A DNA stretch of 36,198 nt from Hyphomicrobiales bacterium (GTDB taxonomy: Bacteria; Pseudomonadota; Alphaproteobacteria; Rhizobiales; Beijerinckiaceae). Each line of letters begins with the position of its first letter. Within the stretch, counting starts at the first letter, position 1. Positions 1-11,069 of the stretch are shown here, in pieces. The notes under the pieces were generated by a model, which searched no databases, was not told where the DNA came from, and was given only the letters and a program-made list of their open reading frames with translations. The translations under genes were made by a program, and so were the position numbers. The stretch spans positions 1 through 36,198 of the forward strand of contig PLRT01000146.1 in the NCBI GenBank assembly GCA_003164915.1. Reading direction: 5' to 3'.

Positions 1-205
1 ACCAGGCGAGCCGCATCTCGCCGGCGAGCGGCTCGCTTACGCGCGCGGCCACGGCGCTCGCCTCATGGGCGAAGGCGGCGAGCGCGTGCAAATGCGGCCG
101 CAACCGCTGCGGCGCGAACAGGGCGGCAAGCCACAAGTCGCGGGCGTTCTCGCGCGCAATCCACCCGCAATGGACATAGGCCTCGGCGAGCGGATCGGGG
201 CTCAT
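1..205 (-). CDS. Phytoene/squalene synthase-like protein, N-terminal part only (runs off the left edge)
   Basis: Reverse-strand reading from ATG at 205: MSPDPLAEAYVHCGWIARENARDLWLAALFAPQRLRPHLHALAAFAHEASAVAARVSEPLAGEMRLAW, which resembles the N-terminus of the squalene/phytoene synthase family; start overlaps the upstream gene's stop; consistent with the usual Rhizobiales order after secF and the Mth938 gene. Confidence 0.7.
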   Translation of the reverse strand, partial: MSPDPLAEAYVHCGWIARENARDLWLAALFAPQRLRPHLHALAAFAHEASAVAARVSEPLAGEMRLAW

Positions 206-588
206 GCGACCGCGATCAGCAGCGCGGCGACCCGCCGCCCCTCTTCGACCAGGACGTTGTAGATGCGCGTCGCCGGGCCGGTCGCCATCGTCTCGAAGCG
301 CACGCCCAACGCGCGCAGGCGCGCGCCCGGCGCGTCCGGCAATCGCGCTGGCGCGGCGCCGGCGCCGACGAAAAGCAGCTCGACCGCGCCGGGCGTCGCC
401 TCAAGTTCGGCGATCAGCGGCGCCAGCGCTTCGTCGCCGACCTCGGCGATGGTCGTCGCCGCGACTGCGGAGACGCCGCGCGGCGTCGCCAGGATCGAGC
501 CGACATGGCTCATGCCGGCGAAGCGGAAGCCGCCGCCCCCGTAGGACTCGATCGCGTGGCGGCCGGGAACGAACGGAAGCGTCGCCAT
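202..588 (-). CDS. Mth938-like domain-containing protein (DUF498 family)
   Basis: 128 aa ORF; FVPGRHAIESYGGGGFRFAGMSHVGSILATPRGV resembles the Mth938/NDUFAF3-like family; located immediately downstream of secF. Confidence 0.8.
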   Translation of the reverse strand: MATLPFVPGRHAIESYGGGGFRFAGMSHVGSILATPRGVSAVAATTIAEVGDEALAPLIAELEATPGAVELLFVGAGAAPARLPDAPGARLRALGVRFETMATGPATRIYNVLVEEGRRVAALLIAVA

Positions 589-633
589 GGCGTCAGACCC
601 TCGCCCGACGCGCCCGTGGAGGCAAGCGCGCGC

Positions 634-1596
634 TCAGACCTGCGCCTTGGCGGGTTGCTGCGGCTCGGTCTCCCCCTCGGCTTCGGCGCCCTTGTCGAAC
701 GCATCGGCGCGCACGCCGAGGTAGATCAGCATCGGCGAGCAGATGAAGATCGACGAATAGGTGGCGACGAAAATGCCCCAGATCATCGCCGCCGAGAACG
801 AGCGGATGACGTGGCCGCCAAGGAAAAACAGCGCGAGCAGAGCGAGGAACACCGTCGTCGCGGTCATGATCGTGCGCGGCAACACCGCGTTGACCGACAT
901 GTCTACGATCTCTGCGGTCGACAGCCGCTTGTACTTGCGCATCACCTCGCGGATGCGGTCGAGCACGATGACCGTCTCGTTGAGCGAGTAGCCGACGACG
1001 GTGAGAATCGCCGCGATCGAAGTCTGGTTGAACTCGAGTTGGGTGACCGAGAAAAAGCCGACCGTCAGCAGCAGATCGTGCATTGTGCCGATGATTGCGC
1101 CGACCGCGAACTGCCATTCGAAACGGAACCACAAGTACGCGAGCACCGCCAGGATCGCCACGACGACGCCGAGCGTGCCGCTTTGCACCAACTCGCCCGA
1201 TACGCGCGGCCCGACGGTCGCCACGCTGCGGAACTCGTAGGTGTCGCCAAAGGTCTGGCGCAGCTTGTTGATCGCCGTCTGCTCGCCCTGCGCCCCTCCC
1301 GACTGCACGTCGAGGCGCAGAGTGACGTCGGATTCCGCGCCGACGCGCTGCGCTTCGACCGGCCCGAGGTCGAGGCCTTCGGCCTTAGCGCGCAGGCTCG
1401 CCAAATCGGCGACTCCGCTCTTGGCGCGCAATTCGACCTGGGTGCCGCCGCGGAAATCGATGCCGAAATTCATGCCGACGGTGAAGAACATCGTCACCGC
1501 GATGATCGAGAGCACCGCCGAGAGCGGGTAGCTCACGCGGCGCAGCCGCATGAATCCGAACTTGGTGTTTTCCGGCGCGAGGCGAAGCAGTTTCAT
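634..1596 (-). CDS. secF: Protein translocase subunit SecF
   Basis: 320 aa; NFGIDFRGGTQVELR and the conserved membrane region VVGYSLNETVIVLDRIRE; follows secD. Confidence 0.95.
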   Translation of the reverse strand: MKLLRLAPENTKFGFMRLRRVSYPLSAVLSIIAVTMFFTVGMNFGIDFRGGTQVELRAKSGVADLASLRAKAEGLDLGPVEAQRVGAESDVTLRLDVQSGGAQGEQTAINKLRQTFGDTYEFRSVATVGPRVSGELVQSGTLGVVVAILAVLAYLWFRFEWQFAVGAIIGTMHDLLLTVGFFSVTQLEFNQTSIAAILTVVGYSLNETVIVLDRIREVMRKYKRLSTAEIVDMSVNAVLPRTIMTATTVFLALLALFFLGGHVIRSFSAAMIWGIFVATYSSIFICSPMLIYLGVRADAFDKGAEAEGETEPQQPAKAQV

Positions 1597-1617
1597 CGCT
1601 TGGGCTCCCTGCGCGCT

Positions 1618-3207
1618 TCAGATCGGCAGCTTGACGGCGCGGGTCCGCCGGTACCACAGCGCGATCATCATGCGCGTCATCGTCACTGCGGTGATGATCG
1701 AGGTGAGGATGCCGAGGCCAAGCGACACCGCGAAGCCGCGCACCGCGCCCGAACCGAAGAGATAGAGGATCAGGGCGGCGACGAACATCGTCACGTTGGA
1801 GTCGACGATGGTGGCGAAAGCGCGCCGGAAGCCGGCGTCGAGCGCCGAGACGACCGAACGGCCGAGATGCGATTCTTCGCGAATACGCTCGTAGATCAGC
1901 ACGTTGGAATCGACCGCCATGCCGATGGTGAAGACGATGCCGGCGATGCCGGGCAAGGTCAACGTCGCGCCGAGCAGCGCCATCGAACCGAAGATGAACA
2001 GGATATGGACGCCGAGCGCGAGATCGGCGAAGATTCCGAACACCCCGTAGGTCGTCAGCATGTAGACGAAGACCAGCGCGCCGCCGACCAACGCCGCACG
2101 CTTGCCGGCGTCGATCGAATCCTGGCCGAGGCCCGGACCGACCGTGCGCTCCTCGACGACGGTCAGTTTGGCCGGCAACGCGCCCGAGCGCAGCAGCACG
2201 GCGAGGTTGTCGGCTTGCTCGACGGTGAAATTGCCGGTGATCTGACCGCTGCCGCCGGTGATGGCGCCAAGGATGCGCGGCGCCGAGATCACCTTCCCGT
2301 CGAGAATGATGGCGAACAGCTTACCGACATTCTCCGATGTCACCAGACCGAATCGCTGTCCGCCGCGCAGGTTGAAGCGGAAGGTGACGTCAGGCTCGCC
2401 GGTGCGCGAGTCGAAGCTCGGCTGGGCGTCGGTCAGATCGGCGCCGTCGACCATGATCCGCTTTTGCACTGTGATCGTGCCGCCCTGCACCTGCGGCAGC
2501 GTCTCGGTCTCGCTCGGCGGGTCGCCGGGATCGGCGACGAGCTGGAAGGTCAGCTTGGCGGTCGCGCCGAGCAGGTCCTTGACCTTGGTGGTGTCCTGCA
2601 AGCCCGGCACTTCGACGACGATGCGATCGAGCCCCTGCTGCTCGACCACCGTCTCCTTGGTGCCGGCGGCGTTGAGGCGACGGTTGAGCACTTCGATCGA
2701 CTGCGTTACGGCCTGACGGATCTTTTCCGTCGTCGCCGCCTCGGTGAGCAGCAACTGGACTGCGCCGTCGCCGTTGTCGGATATGTCGAGCGTGTGGCCG
2801 GTCGCGCCGGTCAACGCGCCGCCGACGCGCTGGTTGAGCGAACCCAGGAGCTCGAGCGCGTGCGCCCGTTCGGCCGGATCGGCGATGCGCACCAACACGC
2901 CGCGCGGCAGTTCGGAAATGCCGCCGCTGAGCGGAATCTTGCCGTCGCGCATCTTCTGCCGCACGTCGTCGCGCAGCTGGTCGACCTGGGTCTTGACCAC
3001 CGAGGCGCTGTCGACCTCCATCAGCAGATGCGCGCCGCCCTGCAGGTCGAGCCCGAGCACGATCTGGCGGAAGGGAATGAAGCCCGGCAGGCGACGGTCG
3101 ATCGCATCGACGGTCGCGGCGGGCAGAAAGCTGGGAACGATCATCAGCGCGGCGAAAAACACCAGCGCCAGGATGGAGGCGACCTTCCAGGGAGCGAGAC
3201 GAAGCAT
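1618..3207 (-). CDS. secD: Protein translocase subunit SecD
   Basis: 529 aa; GLDLQGGAHLLMEVD, GMAVDSNVLIYERIREE, C-terminal export membrane domain. Confidence 0.96.
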   Translation of the reverse strand: MLRLAPWKVASILALVFFAALMIVPSFLPAATVDAIDRRLPGFIPFRQIVLGLDLQGGAHLLMEVDSASVVKTQVDQLRDDVRQKMRDGKIPLSGGISELPRGVLVRIADPAERAHALELLGSLNQRVGGALTGATGHTLDISDNGDGAVQLLLTEAATTEKIRQAVTQSIEVLNRRLNAAGTKETVVEQQGLDRIVVEVPGLQDTTKVKDLLGATAKLTFQLVADPGDPPSETETLPQVQGGTITVQKRIMVDGADLTDAQPSFDSRTGEPDVTFRFNLRGGQRFGLVTSENVGKLFAIILDGKVISAPRILGAITGGSGQITGNFTVEQADNLAVLLRSGALPAKLTVVEERTVGPGLGQDSIDAGKRAALVGGALVFVYMLTTYGVFGIFADLALGVHILFIFGSMALLGATLTLPGIAGIVFTIGMAVDSNVLIYERIREESHLGRSVVSALDAGFRRAFATIVDSNVTMFVAALILYLFGSGAVRGFAVSLGLGILTSIITAVTMTRMMIALWYRRTRAVKLPI

Positions 3208-3240
3208 AGGATCAGGTTTCCTCGGCGCTTCTGGCGCGCG

Positions 3241-3630
3241 TCAGGCGTCCTTCTTGGCCGGCGCGTCCTTGGCCGACTCAATCTTGGCCGGCTCGCTCTT
3301 GACCGGCTCGCCTTTCGCCCGCACGTCGGCGATGCCGGAGCGCGCGAGGCGCACCCGAACGTTGGGCGCGATCTCGAGTTCGACCTCGTTCTCGTCGGTC
3401 GACTTGGTGACCTTGCCGATCAGGCCGCCGCTGGTGACGACGACGTCGCCGCGGCGCGCGCCCTGCACCAGCGCCTTCTGGTCCTTGGCGCGCCGCTGCT
3501 GCGGGCGGAGGATCAGGAAATACATGATGGCGAAGATCGCAATGAACGGCGCGAACTGCACCAGCATGTCGGTCGAACTCGCGGAAGCCGCGCCGCCCGC
3601 AGCTTGGGCGAAGGCTGACGTCGTGAACAA
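3241..3630 (-). CDS. yajC: Preprotein translocase subunit YajC
   Basis: 129 aa; single TM followed by YFLILRPQQRRAKDQKALVQGARRGDVVVTSGGLIGKVTK; upstream of secD. Confidence 0.95.
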   Translation of the reverse strand: MFTTSAFAQAAGGAASASSTDMLVQFAPFIAIFAIMYFLILRPQQRRAKDQKALVQGARRGDVVVTSGGLIGKVTKSTDENEVELEIAPNVRVRLARSGIADVRAKGEPVKSEPAKIESAKDAPAKKDA

Positions 3631-3818
3631 AGGCGAAAACTCCGGGACGCGGCGCAGGGCCGCGCCTCAACGAGGGGTTGAAAAGGCGGGGCATATATAA
3701 CCGCCGGGGCGGCGAAAGCAATGCGCGGGCCCAAACCGCCCCCCGTCTCCCCCGAGGTGCGGCGGGGCCTGGCCGGTCGCCTCTTGCCAGCGGCGGCGGC
3801 GCAAGGGAAAAGCCGGCC

Positions 3819-5678
<1,860 letters not shown>

Positions 5679-5918
5679 ACGCTGCGGGGCGATTTCCAAC
5701 GGCCGACGGCTTTGCTCGCGCCTCGTCCCGCCCATTGCCGCCGGTCGCGCCGATCCGGCGCGCTCGACAGGCGCGCAGCGCCCCACATTCCGCAGATCAC
5801 ACGGAAGCATCAACGACTTACGCCGGCCGCGGCAGATTGTCCCAGGCGAGGCAAACGTGGGTCGTGGGCCGACTCCCTGATTTACAACGCGCGCTCCCGC
5901 TCACTAAAGGTTAGACCT

Positions 5919-5943
5919 AAAGCCGGCGCGAAGGCCGGCTTTT
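5919..5943 (+). promoter_or_regulatory. Perfect 9-bp stem, 6-nt loop hairpin followed by a short T-run in the leader of the amino-acid transporter gene
   Basis: AAAGCCGGC-GCGAAG-GCCGGCTTTT, ending 19 bp before the ATG at 5963; terminator- or attenuator-like, but the T-run is only 4. Confidence 0.5.
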
Positions 5944-5962
5944 GCACGTGGAGGGGTCAAAA

Positions 5963-6808
5963 ATGACAAGTCGTAGCGTTTTCGGGGCGGCGTTAGCCTG
6001 CTCCCTGCTGGTCCTGGCCGGCGCGGCGAGCGCCAAGGACTGGAAGACGGTGGTCATCGGCATGGAGGGCGCCTACGAGCCCTACAACCTGACCGATCCA
6101 AGCGGCAAGATCGTCGGCTTCGAGCCGGACGTCGCGATGGACGTCTGCGCGCGCATGAAGGTCGAGTGCAAGATCATCGCCCAGGACTGGGACGGCATGA
6201 TCCCGGGCCTCGAGGCGGGCAAGTTCGACGTGATCATGGACGGCATGTCGATCACGGACGACCGCAAGAAGCAGATCGACTTCAGCGTTCCCTACGCCGA
6301 CGTCCCAGCGGCCCTCGCGACCGCCAAGACGAGCCCGCTCGCCAAGCTCGCCGGCGCGGGCAAGCTGATCAACTTCGACAAGGACAAAGCGGCCGGCGCC
6401 GCCACGATCAAGGCGCTGCGGGAGGCGATGAAGGGCAAGACGATTGGCGTGCAGGTGTCGACGACGCACGCGACGTTCGCCGGCGATCACCTCAAAGATG
6501 TCGCGACGATCAAGGAATACAAGACCACCGACGAGCGCGACCTCGACCTGAAGTCGGGGCGCATCGACGCGGTGCTCGACGACCAGACCGAGATCGTGGC
6601 GATGCTCGCCAAGGACGACGCGAAGGACTTCACCCAGTTCGGCCCGATGCTGACTGGCGGCGACTTCGGCGTCGGCGTCGGCATGGGCCTGCGCAAGACC
6701 GACGCGGACCTCACGGCGAAGTTCGACAAGGCGATCAAGGCGGCCTTTGCCGACGGCTCGATCAAGAAGTACTCTCTGAAGTGGTTCAAGATCGACACGA
6801 CGCCCTGA
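5963..6808 (+). CDS. Amino-acid ABC transporter substrate-binding protein (LAO/His/octopine type)
   Basis: 282 aa; signal peptide MTSRSVFGAALACSLLVLAGAASA; EGAYEPYNLTDPSGKIVGFEPDVA, DGMSITDDRKKQIDFS, typical of SBP family 3; followed by two permeases and an ATPase. Confidence 0.93.
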   Translation: MTSRSVFGAALACSLLVLAGAASAKDWKTVVIGMEGAYEPYNLTDPSGKIVGFEPDVAMDVCARMKVECKIIAQDWDGMIPGLEAGKFDVIMDGMSITDDRKKQIDFSVPYADVPAALATAKTSPLAKLAGAGKLINFDKDKAAGAATIKALREAMKGKTIGVQVSTTHATFAGDHLKDVATIKEYKTTDERDLDLKSGRIDAVLDDQTEIVAMLAKDDAKDFTQFGPMLTGGDFGVGVGMGLRKTDADLTAKFDKAIKAAFADGSIKKYSLKWFKIDTTP

Positions 6809-6827
6809 TTGAGGAAGTAAGCGGCCT

Positions 6828-7544
6828 GTGACCTGGACGACCGCGCTTGGCTTTGGCGAACGAGGCTGGGGCCCGGCGCTTCTCTACGGCGCCGTGATGA
6901 CTCTGTTCGTCTCGATCGCGGGTCTCGCGATCGGGGCGGCGCTCGGCTCTCTGGTCGCCTGGGCCAAGCTCTCCGGCGTCCGCGTCGCCGGCGCGATCGG
7001 CGAAGGTTACGCCGCGCTGTTCCGCGGGCTGCCGGAGCTGCTGGTCGTCTATTTCGTTTACTTCGGCAGCTCGGCGGCGCTGACTGGCCTCTACCACCTG
7101 CTCGGCGGCGAGGGCTTTCTCGGCGTGCCCGGCCTCGCGGCCGGCGCGCTCGCCGTAGGGGTGATTTCCGGTTCCTACCAGGCCGAGGTGTTCCGCGGCG
7201 CGTATCTCGCCATCGCCAAGGGCGAACTCGAGGCGGCGCGGGCGGTCGGCATGGGACCCTGGCTGATGTTCACCCGCATCATCGGCCCGCAGGTGCTGCG
7301 CTTCGCCCTGCCCGGACTCGGCAACCTTTGGCAGGTCGCCCTGAAGGATTCGTCGCTGATCTCGGTCACCGGCCTCGCCGAATTGATGCGCACCAGCCAG
7401 GTCGCGGCCGGCTCGACCCACCAGCCTTTCACTTTCTACGTCGCCGGCGGCGTGCTCTATCTCGCGCTCACCTCGATATCCGACCGCGTGTTTGAATCCG
7501 CCGAAGCGCGCGCGACGCGCGGCATGCGGCGCGAAGCGCACTGA
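6828..7544 (+). CDS. Amino-acid ABC transporter permease (HisQ-like)
   Basis: 238 aa, GTG start; hydrophobic; EAA-loop-like FRGAYLAIAKGELEAARAVGMGPWLMFTRIIGPQVLRFALPGLGN. Confidence 0.92.
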   Translation: MTWTTALGFGERGWGPALLYGAVMTLFVSIAGLAIGAALGSLVAWAKLSGVRVAGAIGEGYAALFRGLPELLVVYFVYFGSSAALTGLYHLLGGEGFLGVPGLAAGALAVGVISGSYQAEVFRGAYLAIAKGELEAARAVGMGPWLMFTRIIGPQVLRFALPGLGNLWQVALKDSSLISVTGLAELMRTSQVAAGSTHQPFTFYVAGGVLYLALTSISDRVFESAEARATRGMRREAH

Positions 7545-7546
7545 CC

Positions 7547-8239
7547 ATGGACATCGCCTTCATCTGGGCCACTTTCCTGCGCCTGATCGCCGCGCTGCAG
7601 GTGACGCTGTCGGTCTGGGCGCTGTCGGTCTTCTTCGGCGCCTTCATCGCCGCGGGCGTCACTTGGATGCGCGTGGGCGGGATCAGGCCGCTCGAATGGT
7701 TCGCGCGCGCCTACATCTTTGTCTTCCGCGGCGCGCCGCTGCTGATCCAGTTGTTCATCGTCTATTACGGCCTGTCCTCGTTTCCTGCAGTGCGCGCGAG
7801 CATTTTCTGGCCGTTCCTCCGCGACGCCTTCAACTGTGCGACGCTGTCGTGCGCGCTCTGCACCGCCGCCTACCAGAGCGAAATCTTCCGCGGCGCGCTC
7901 GCCGGCGTGCCGAACGGTCAGATCGAGGCGGCGCGCGCCTGCGGCATGTCGAAATCCCTGCTGTTTCGGCGGATCATCTTCCCGATCGCGTTGCGCCAGG
8001 CGTTGCCGGCCTATTCGACCGAAGTGATCTCGATGGTCAAGGCGACGGCGCTCGTTTCGCTGGTGACGCTTTGGGACGTGATGAGCGTCGCGTTGAAGAT
8101 CCGCAACGACACGCTCGTCACCTACACGCCGCTGCTGATCGCCGGGGCGATCTACTTCGTCGTCAACTACATGATCGCCCGCGCCTTCATCTTCATCGAA
8201 CAGTGGCTGTCCCCGCACCTGCGCGCGCGGTCCGCCTGA
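7547..8239 (+). CDS. Amino-acid ABC transporter permease (HisM-like)
   Basis: 230 aa; [17 protein letters not shown] and [44 protein letters not shown]. Confidence 0.92.
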   Translation: MDIAFIWATFLRLIAALQVTLSVWALSVFFGAFIAAGVTWMRVGGIRPLEWFARAYIFVFRGAPLLIQLFIVYYGLSSFPAVRASIFWPFLRDAFNCATLSCALCTAAYQSEIFRGALAGVPNGQIEAARACGMSKSLLFRRIIFPIALRQALPAYSTEVISMVKATALVSLVTLWDVMSVALKIRNDTLVTYTPLLIAGAIYFVVNYMIARAFIFIEQWLSPHLRARSA

Positions 8240-8249
8240 GAGGAGCGCA

Positions 8250-9035
8250 ATGCCCGACACCCAAGCCGACAGCTATGCATTGACTGTCGAGGGACTGCAC
8301 AAGCGCTTCGGCTCGCTCGAGGTGCTCAAGGGCGTCTCGCTCGTCGCCCGCGAAGGCGACGTGATCTCGATTCTCGGCTCGTCGGGCTCGGGCAAGAGCA
8401 CGCTGCTGCGCTGCATCAACCTGCTCGATACGCCCGACGAAGGCGTGGTGACGGTGGCGGGCGAAACGATCCAGATGCGCAAGTTGCGCGACGGACGCTC
8501 GGTTCCCGCCGACCGTCGCCAGGTCGACCGCATCCGCTCCGAACTCGGCATGGTGTTCCAGAGCTTCAACCTGTGGTCGCATATGACGATCCTCGAGAAC
8601 CTGATCGAAGCGCCGGTCCACGTACAGAAGCGGCCGCGCGCCGAATGCGTCGAAGAGGCGCACGCGCTGCTCGCCAAAGTCGGCATCTCCGACAAGGCCA
8701 GCTTTTACCCGACCCATCTATCCGGCGGGCAGCAGCAGCGCGCGGCGATCGCCCGCGCGCTGGCGATGCGGCCGAAAGTCATGCTATTCGACGAGCCGAC
8801 TTCAGCGCTCGACCCCGAGCTGGTCGGCGAAGTCCTGCGCGTCATGCGCTCTCTCGCCGACGAGGGGCGAACGATGCTGATCGTTACCCACGAAATGAAT
8901 TTCGCTCGCGACGTCTCCGACCGCGTCATCTTCCTGCACCAGGGCCTGGTCGAGGACGAAGGGCCGCCAGCAGAGCTGTTCAGCAATTCCAAGTCGGAGC
9001 GCTTCCGCCAGTTCATCGCTACTGAACGGTCGTAG
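8250..9035 (+). CDS. Amino-acid ABC transporter ATP-binding protein (HisP-like)
   Basis: 261 aa; Walker [10 protein letters not shown], signature LSGGQQQR, Walker [15 protein letters not shown]. Confidence 0.95.
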   Translation: MPDTQADSYALTVEGLHKRFGSLEVLKGVSLVAREGDVISILGSSGSGKSTLLRCINLLDTPDEGVVTVAGETIQMRKLRDGRSVPADRRQVDRIRSELGMVFQSFNLWSHMTILENLIEAPVHVQKRPRAECVEEAHALLAKVGISDKASFYPTHLSGGQQQRAAIARALAMRPKVMLFDEPTSALDPELVGEVLRVMRSLADEGRTMLIVTHEMNFARDVSDRVIFLHQGLVEDEGPPAELFSNSKSERFRQFIATERS

Positions 9036-9139
9036 CGGACATCCGTGGCGTCCTGCGCGGGGAGGCGCTGGAGAGGTCGACAGCTCGACCGGACTGGACG
9101 GACCTTCCCGCCTTCGAGCGGGGCGCAAGACGTCGGCGA

Positions 9140-9967
9140 TCAGGATGCGTCGGTTTCGATCTCGACCTGATAGTCGAGGGTCGATGTCGCAGCGCCGTAG
9201 TATCCGCCTTCGACCGGCATGGTCGCCGCCTGCGCGGGCGCAGCGCAGAGCGCGACATGTCCGTCGCCGACCGTGACGCCATGGGTCGGATCGTAGGCGC
9301 GCCAGCCGACGCCGGGCACGAAGGCTTCCGGCCAGGCATGGAGGTGGCGTCGACCGTCCGGCGTATCCGCTTGCGCCTGATAGCCGCTGACGAAGCGCGC
9401 CGGCGCGCCGAGGCTGCGGCAGGCGGCGACGAAGAGATTGGTGACGTCGCGGCAAGCGCCGTGGCCGAGCGCCAGCGTCGCCGCAGCCGGCCGCGCTGCG
9501 CCCTCGGTGCGGATGTCGTGGCGAATGTCGACGAACAACCTTTCGTTGAGACGGTCGAGAAACGCGAGCGCGTCGCCGCCGCACTGCGCTGCCAGCGTCG
9601 CCGCAAACGCGCGCACGGTTTCCTCGACGTCGTCGCGGCCGCAATAGACGGCGCTTGAACCATCCGGCACGCCCGGCCACGGCAAAGGCGGCGGCGCTGT
9701 TTTGGGTGGCGGCGGCGCGACGACCTCGAGCTCGAAGCGGCTGTCGATGACGAAACCGTCAGATTCGCCCGCGAAGGCGACCCGCGTGACGAGATTGCCG
9801 AAAGCGTCGAGCGTCTCTTCGCGCGCGACCGGCGCCGGTTCGAGCGAAAGCGCTCGCGTGAGCAGCCGACCGGCGTCCGGGCGCGGATTGAACCGAAGCA
9901 CATGAGCGGCGAGCCGCACCGGCCTGGAATAGCGATAGCGGGTCTGGTGCCGAACCGAGAAACGCAT
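9140..9967 (-). CDS. Transglutaminase-like family protein (with bacterial transglutaminase-like N-terminal region)
   Basis: 276 aa from ATG at 9967 (MRFSVRHQTRYRYSRPVRLAAHVLRF NPRP); catalytic triad context GHGACRDVTNLF / RHLHAWPEAF / YDPTHG. Confidence 0.9.
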   Translation of the reverse strand: MRFSVRHQTRYRYSRPVRLAAHVLRFNPRPDAGRLLTRALSLEPAPVAREETLDAFGNLVTRVAFAGESDGFVIDSRFELEVVAPPPPKTAPPPLPWPGVPDGSSAVYCGRDDVEETVRAFAATLAAQCGGDALAFLDRLNERLFVDIRHDIRTEGAARPAAATLALGHGACRDVTNLFVAACRSLGAPARFVSGYQAQADTPDGRRHLHAWPEAFVPGVGWRAYDPTHGVTVGDGHVALCAAPAQAATMPVEGGYYGAATSTLDYQVEIETDAS

Positions 9968-10052
9968 CGATGAAGCCGATCCTGCGCCGTCGCCGGCGCC
10001 ATGTTCGAGACAAAGCAATTTTCGCGCCGCGCCCTGCGTCCGGCGCCGCTCG

Positions 10053-10544
10053 TCAGGCTTCCATCTCGAAGCCGACTCCGATCGCTCCGCCCGTCTCCTG
10101 TTGCGGCAAGACGCGGACGCGAAAACGCCGCTCAGGATATTGCGCGCGCAGCCGAGCGTCCCAGGCCTCGACCAGGAGTCCCGCCAGCACGGTGATTTCG
10201 GCCTCGGCGCCGAAGTCCTGGCCCACAAGATAGGGAACCTCGAGCCAGTTGCAGCTGTCGACGAAGACTTTGAGCGCCTCCGCCGACTCGCGCCTGCGCA
10301 AACGCACCAGCTCGGCCAGCCCGGCGCGACCATCCTGCGGCTGGACGCCGAGTTCCTCGAAGAACACCTCTCCTTCGACTTCGACGAATTGAGGCAGGAA
10401 GATCGCTGCGTAGAGCAGCGCCGACGGCACGCTGCCGCGTTCATAGAGAAAGTCCGCAGCGTTCCAGCGCTCCGAGCCGGCGCTGACGTATCGCTCGCGC
10501 AAGACCTTCAACAGGGCGGACCGGTCGGCCGTCGCGCGCGCCAT
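10053..10544 (-). CDS. Hypothetical protein, family not recognised
   Basis: 164 aa from ATG 10544 (MARATADRSALLKVLRERYVSAGSERWNAADFLYERG); sits in a same-strand directon; no conserved catalytic motif recognised. Confidence 0.65.
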   Translation of the reverse strand: MARATADRSALLKVLRERYVSAGSERWNAADFLYERGSVPSALLYAAIFLPQFVEVEGEVFFEELGVQPQDGRAGLAELVRLRRRESAEALKVFVDSCNWLEVPYLVGQDFGAEAEITVLAGLLVEAWDARLRAQYPERRFRVRVLPQQETGGAIGVGFEMEA

Positions 10545-10603
10545 TGACGCTTCTCCCCGTGATCGCCCGGGTGGGCCGACCTGAAGCGCCGCAGCCGGCG
10601 ACC

Positions 10604-11059
10604 TTACCGCGCGCGCGCCCAACCGCCGTCGTCGCTCTCACGCCAGTAGCTCGGCGCGACGCCCGCCGCTTTGAGCCCGGTCCATTCACGCCGCGCCTCG
10701 GCGAGCGCCTCCTCGTCGCGGCCGTCGAACAGCAGCGCGATGCGCTCGTAGCCGGCTTCGACGAACGCGGCGGCGGGAACGCCGGAAAGCAGCATGCGCA
10801 ACTGCGCGCCGTTGGGATTGTCGTCGCGCGCCGTCAGATAGATCGGCTGCGCCTCCGGCTCGCCGTCCCGCGCCGTCCCGTGCGGCAGGAAGCTCTCGTC
10901 GGAATAGGTCCACAGCCGCTCGTTGAGCGCCTCGACCCGCTCCTCGGTCGCCGCCTGAACGACGACGCGCCGGCCGGCGGCGAGCGCCTCCGCGACGAGG
11001 TCGGGCAAGGCCTGGTCGATTCGCCGCCGCTCGAGATGGAGAAAGCGGAATTCGCTCAT
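10604..11059 (-). CDS. holC: DNA polymerase III subunit chi
   Basis: 151 aa; FRFLHLERRRIDQALPDLVAEALAAGRRVVVQAATEERVEALNERLWTYSDESFLPHG is characteristic of HolC; located downstream of pepA. Confidence 0.9.
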   Translation of the reverse strand: MSEFRFLHLERRRIDQALPDLVAEALAAGRRVVVQAATEERVEALNERLWTYSDESFLPHGTARDGEPEAQPIYLTARDDNPNGAQLRMLLSGVPAAAFVEAGYERIALLFDGRDEEALAEARREWTGLKAAGVAPSYWRESDDGGWARAR

Positions 11060-11069
11060 CCGCGCTCCC

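Noticed and set aside
505-3618. 1037-aa plus-strand ORF antisense to yajC-secD-secF
   Set aside because: It is in the same codon register as all three genes (coordinates congruent mod 3), and its low-complexity, Arg/His/Asp-rich sequence is the expected mirror of GC-rich codon usage. The sense genes are clear core genes.
5900-5910. CTCACTAAAGG, an 11-bp match to the core of the phage T3 RNA polymerase promoter
   Set aside because: The flanking consensus (AATTAAC.. and GGGAGA) does not match, and no phage genes are nearby; an 11-mer match is plausible by chance when many motifs are considered.
5933-5946. Possible sigma-54 promoter (GG...TTGC) before the amino-acid transporter
   Set aside because: GG and GC are separated by 9 nt instead of the required 10, and the rest of the -24 element is poor.
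9075-9090. GGTCGA-CAGC-TCGACC hairpin between the convergent transporter ATPase and transglutaminase genes
   Set aside because: Only a 6-bp stem with no T-run; short GC-rich palindromes are expected often in this DNA.
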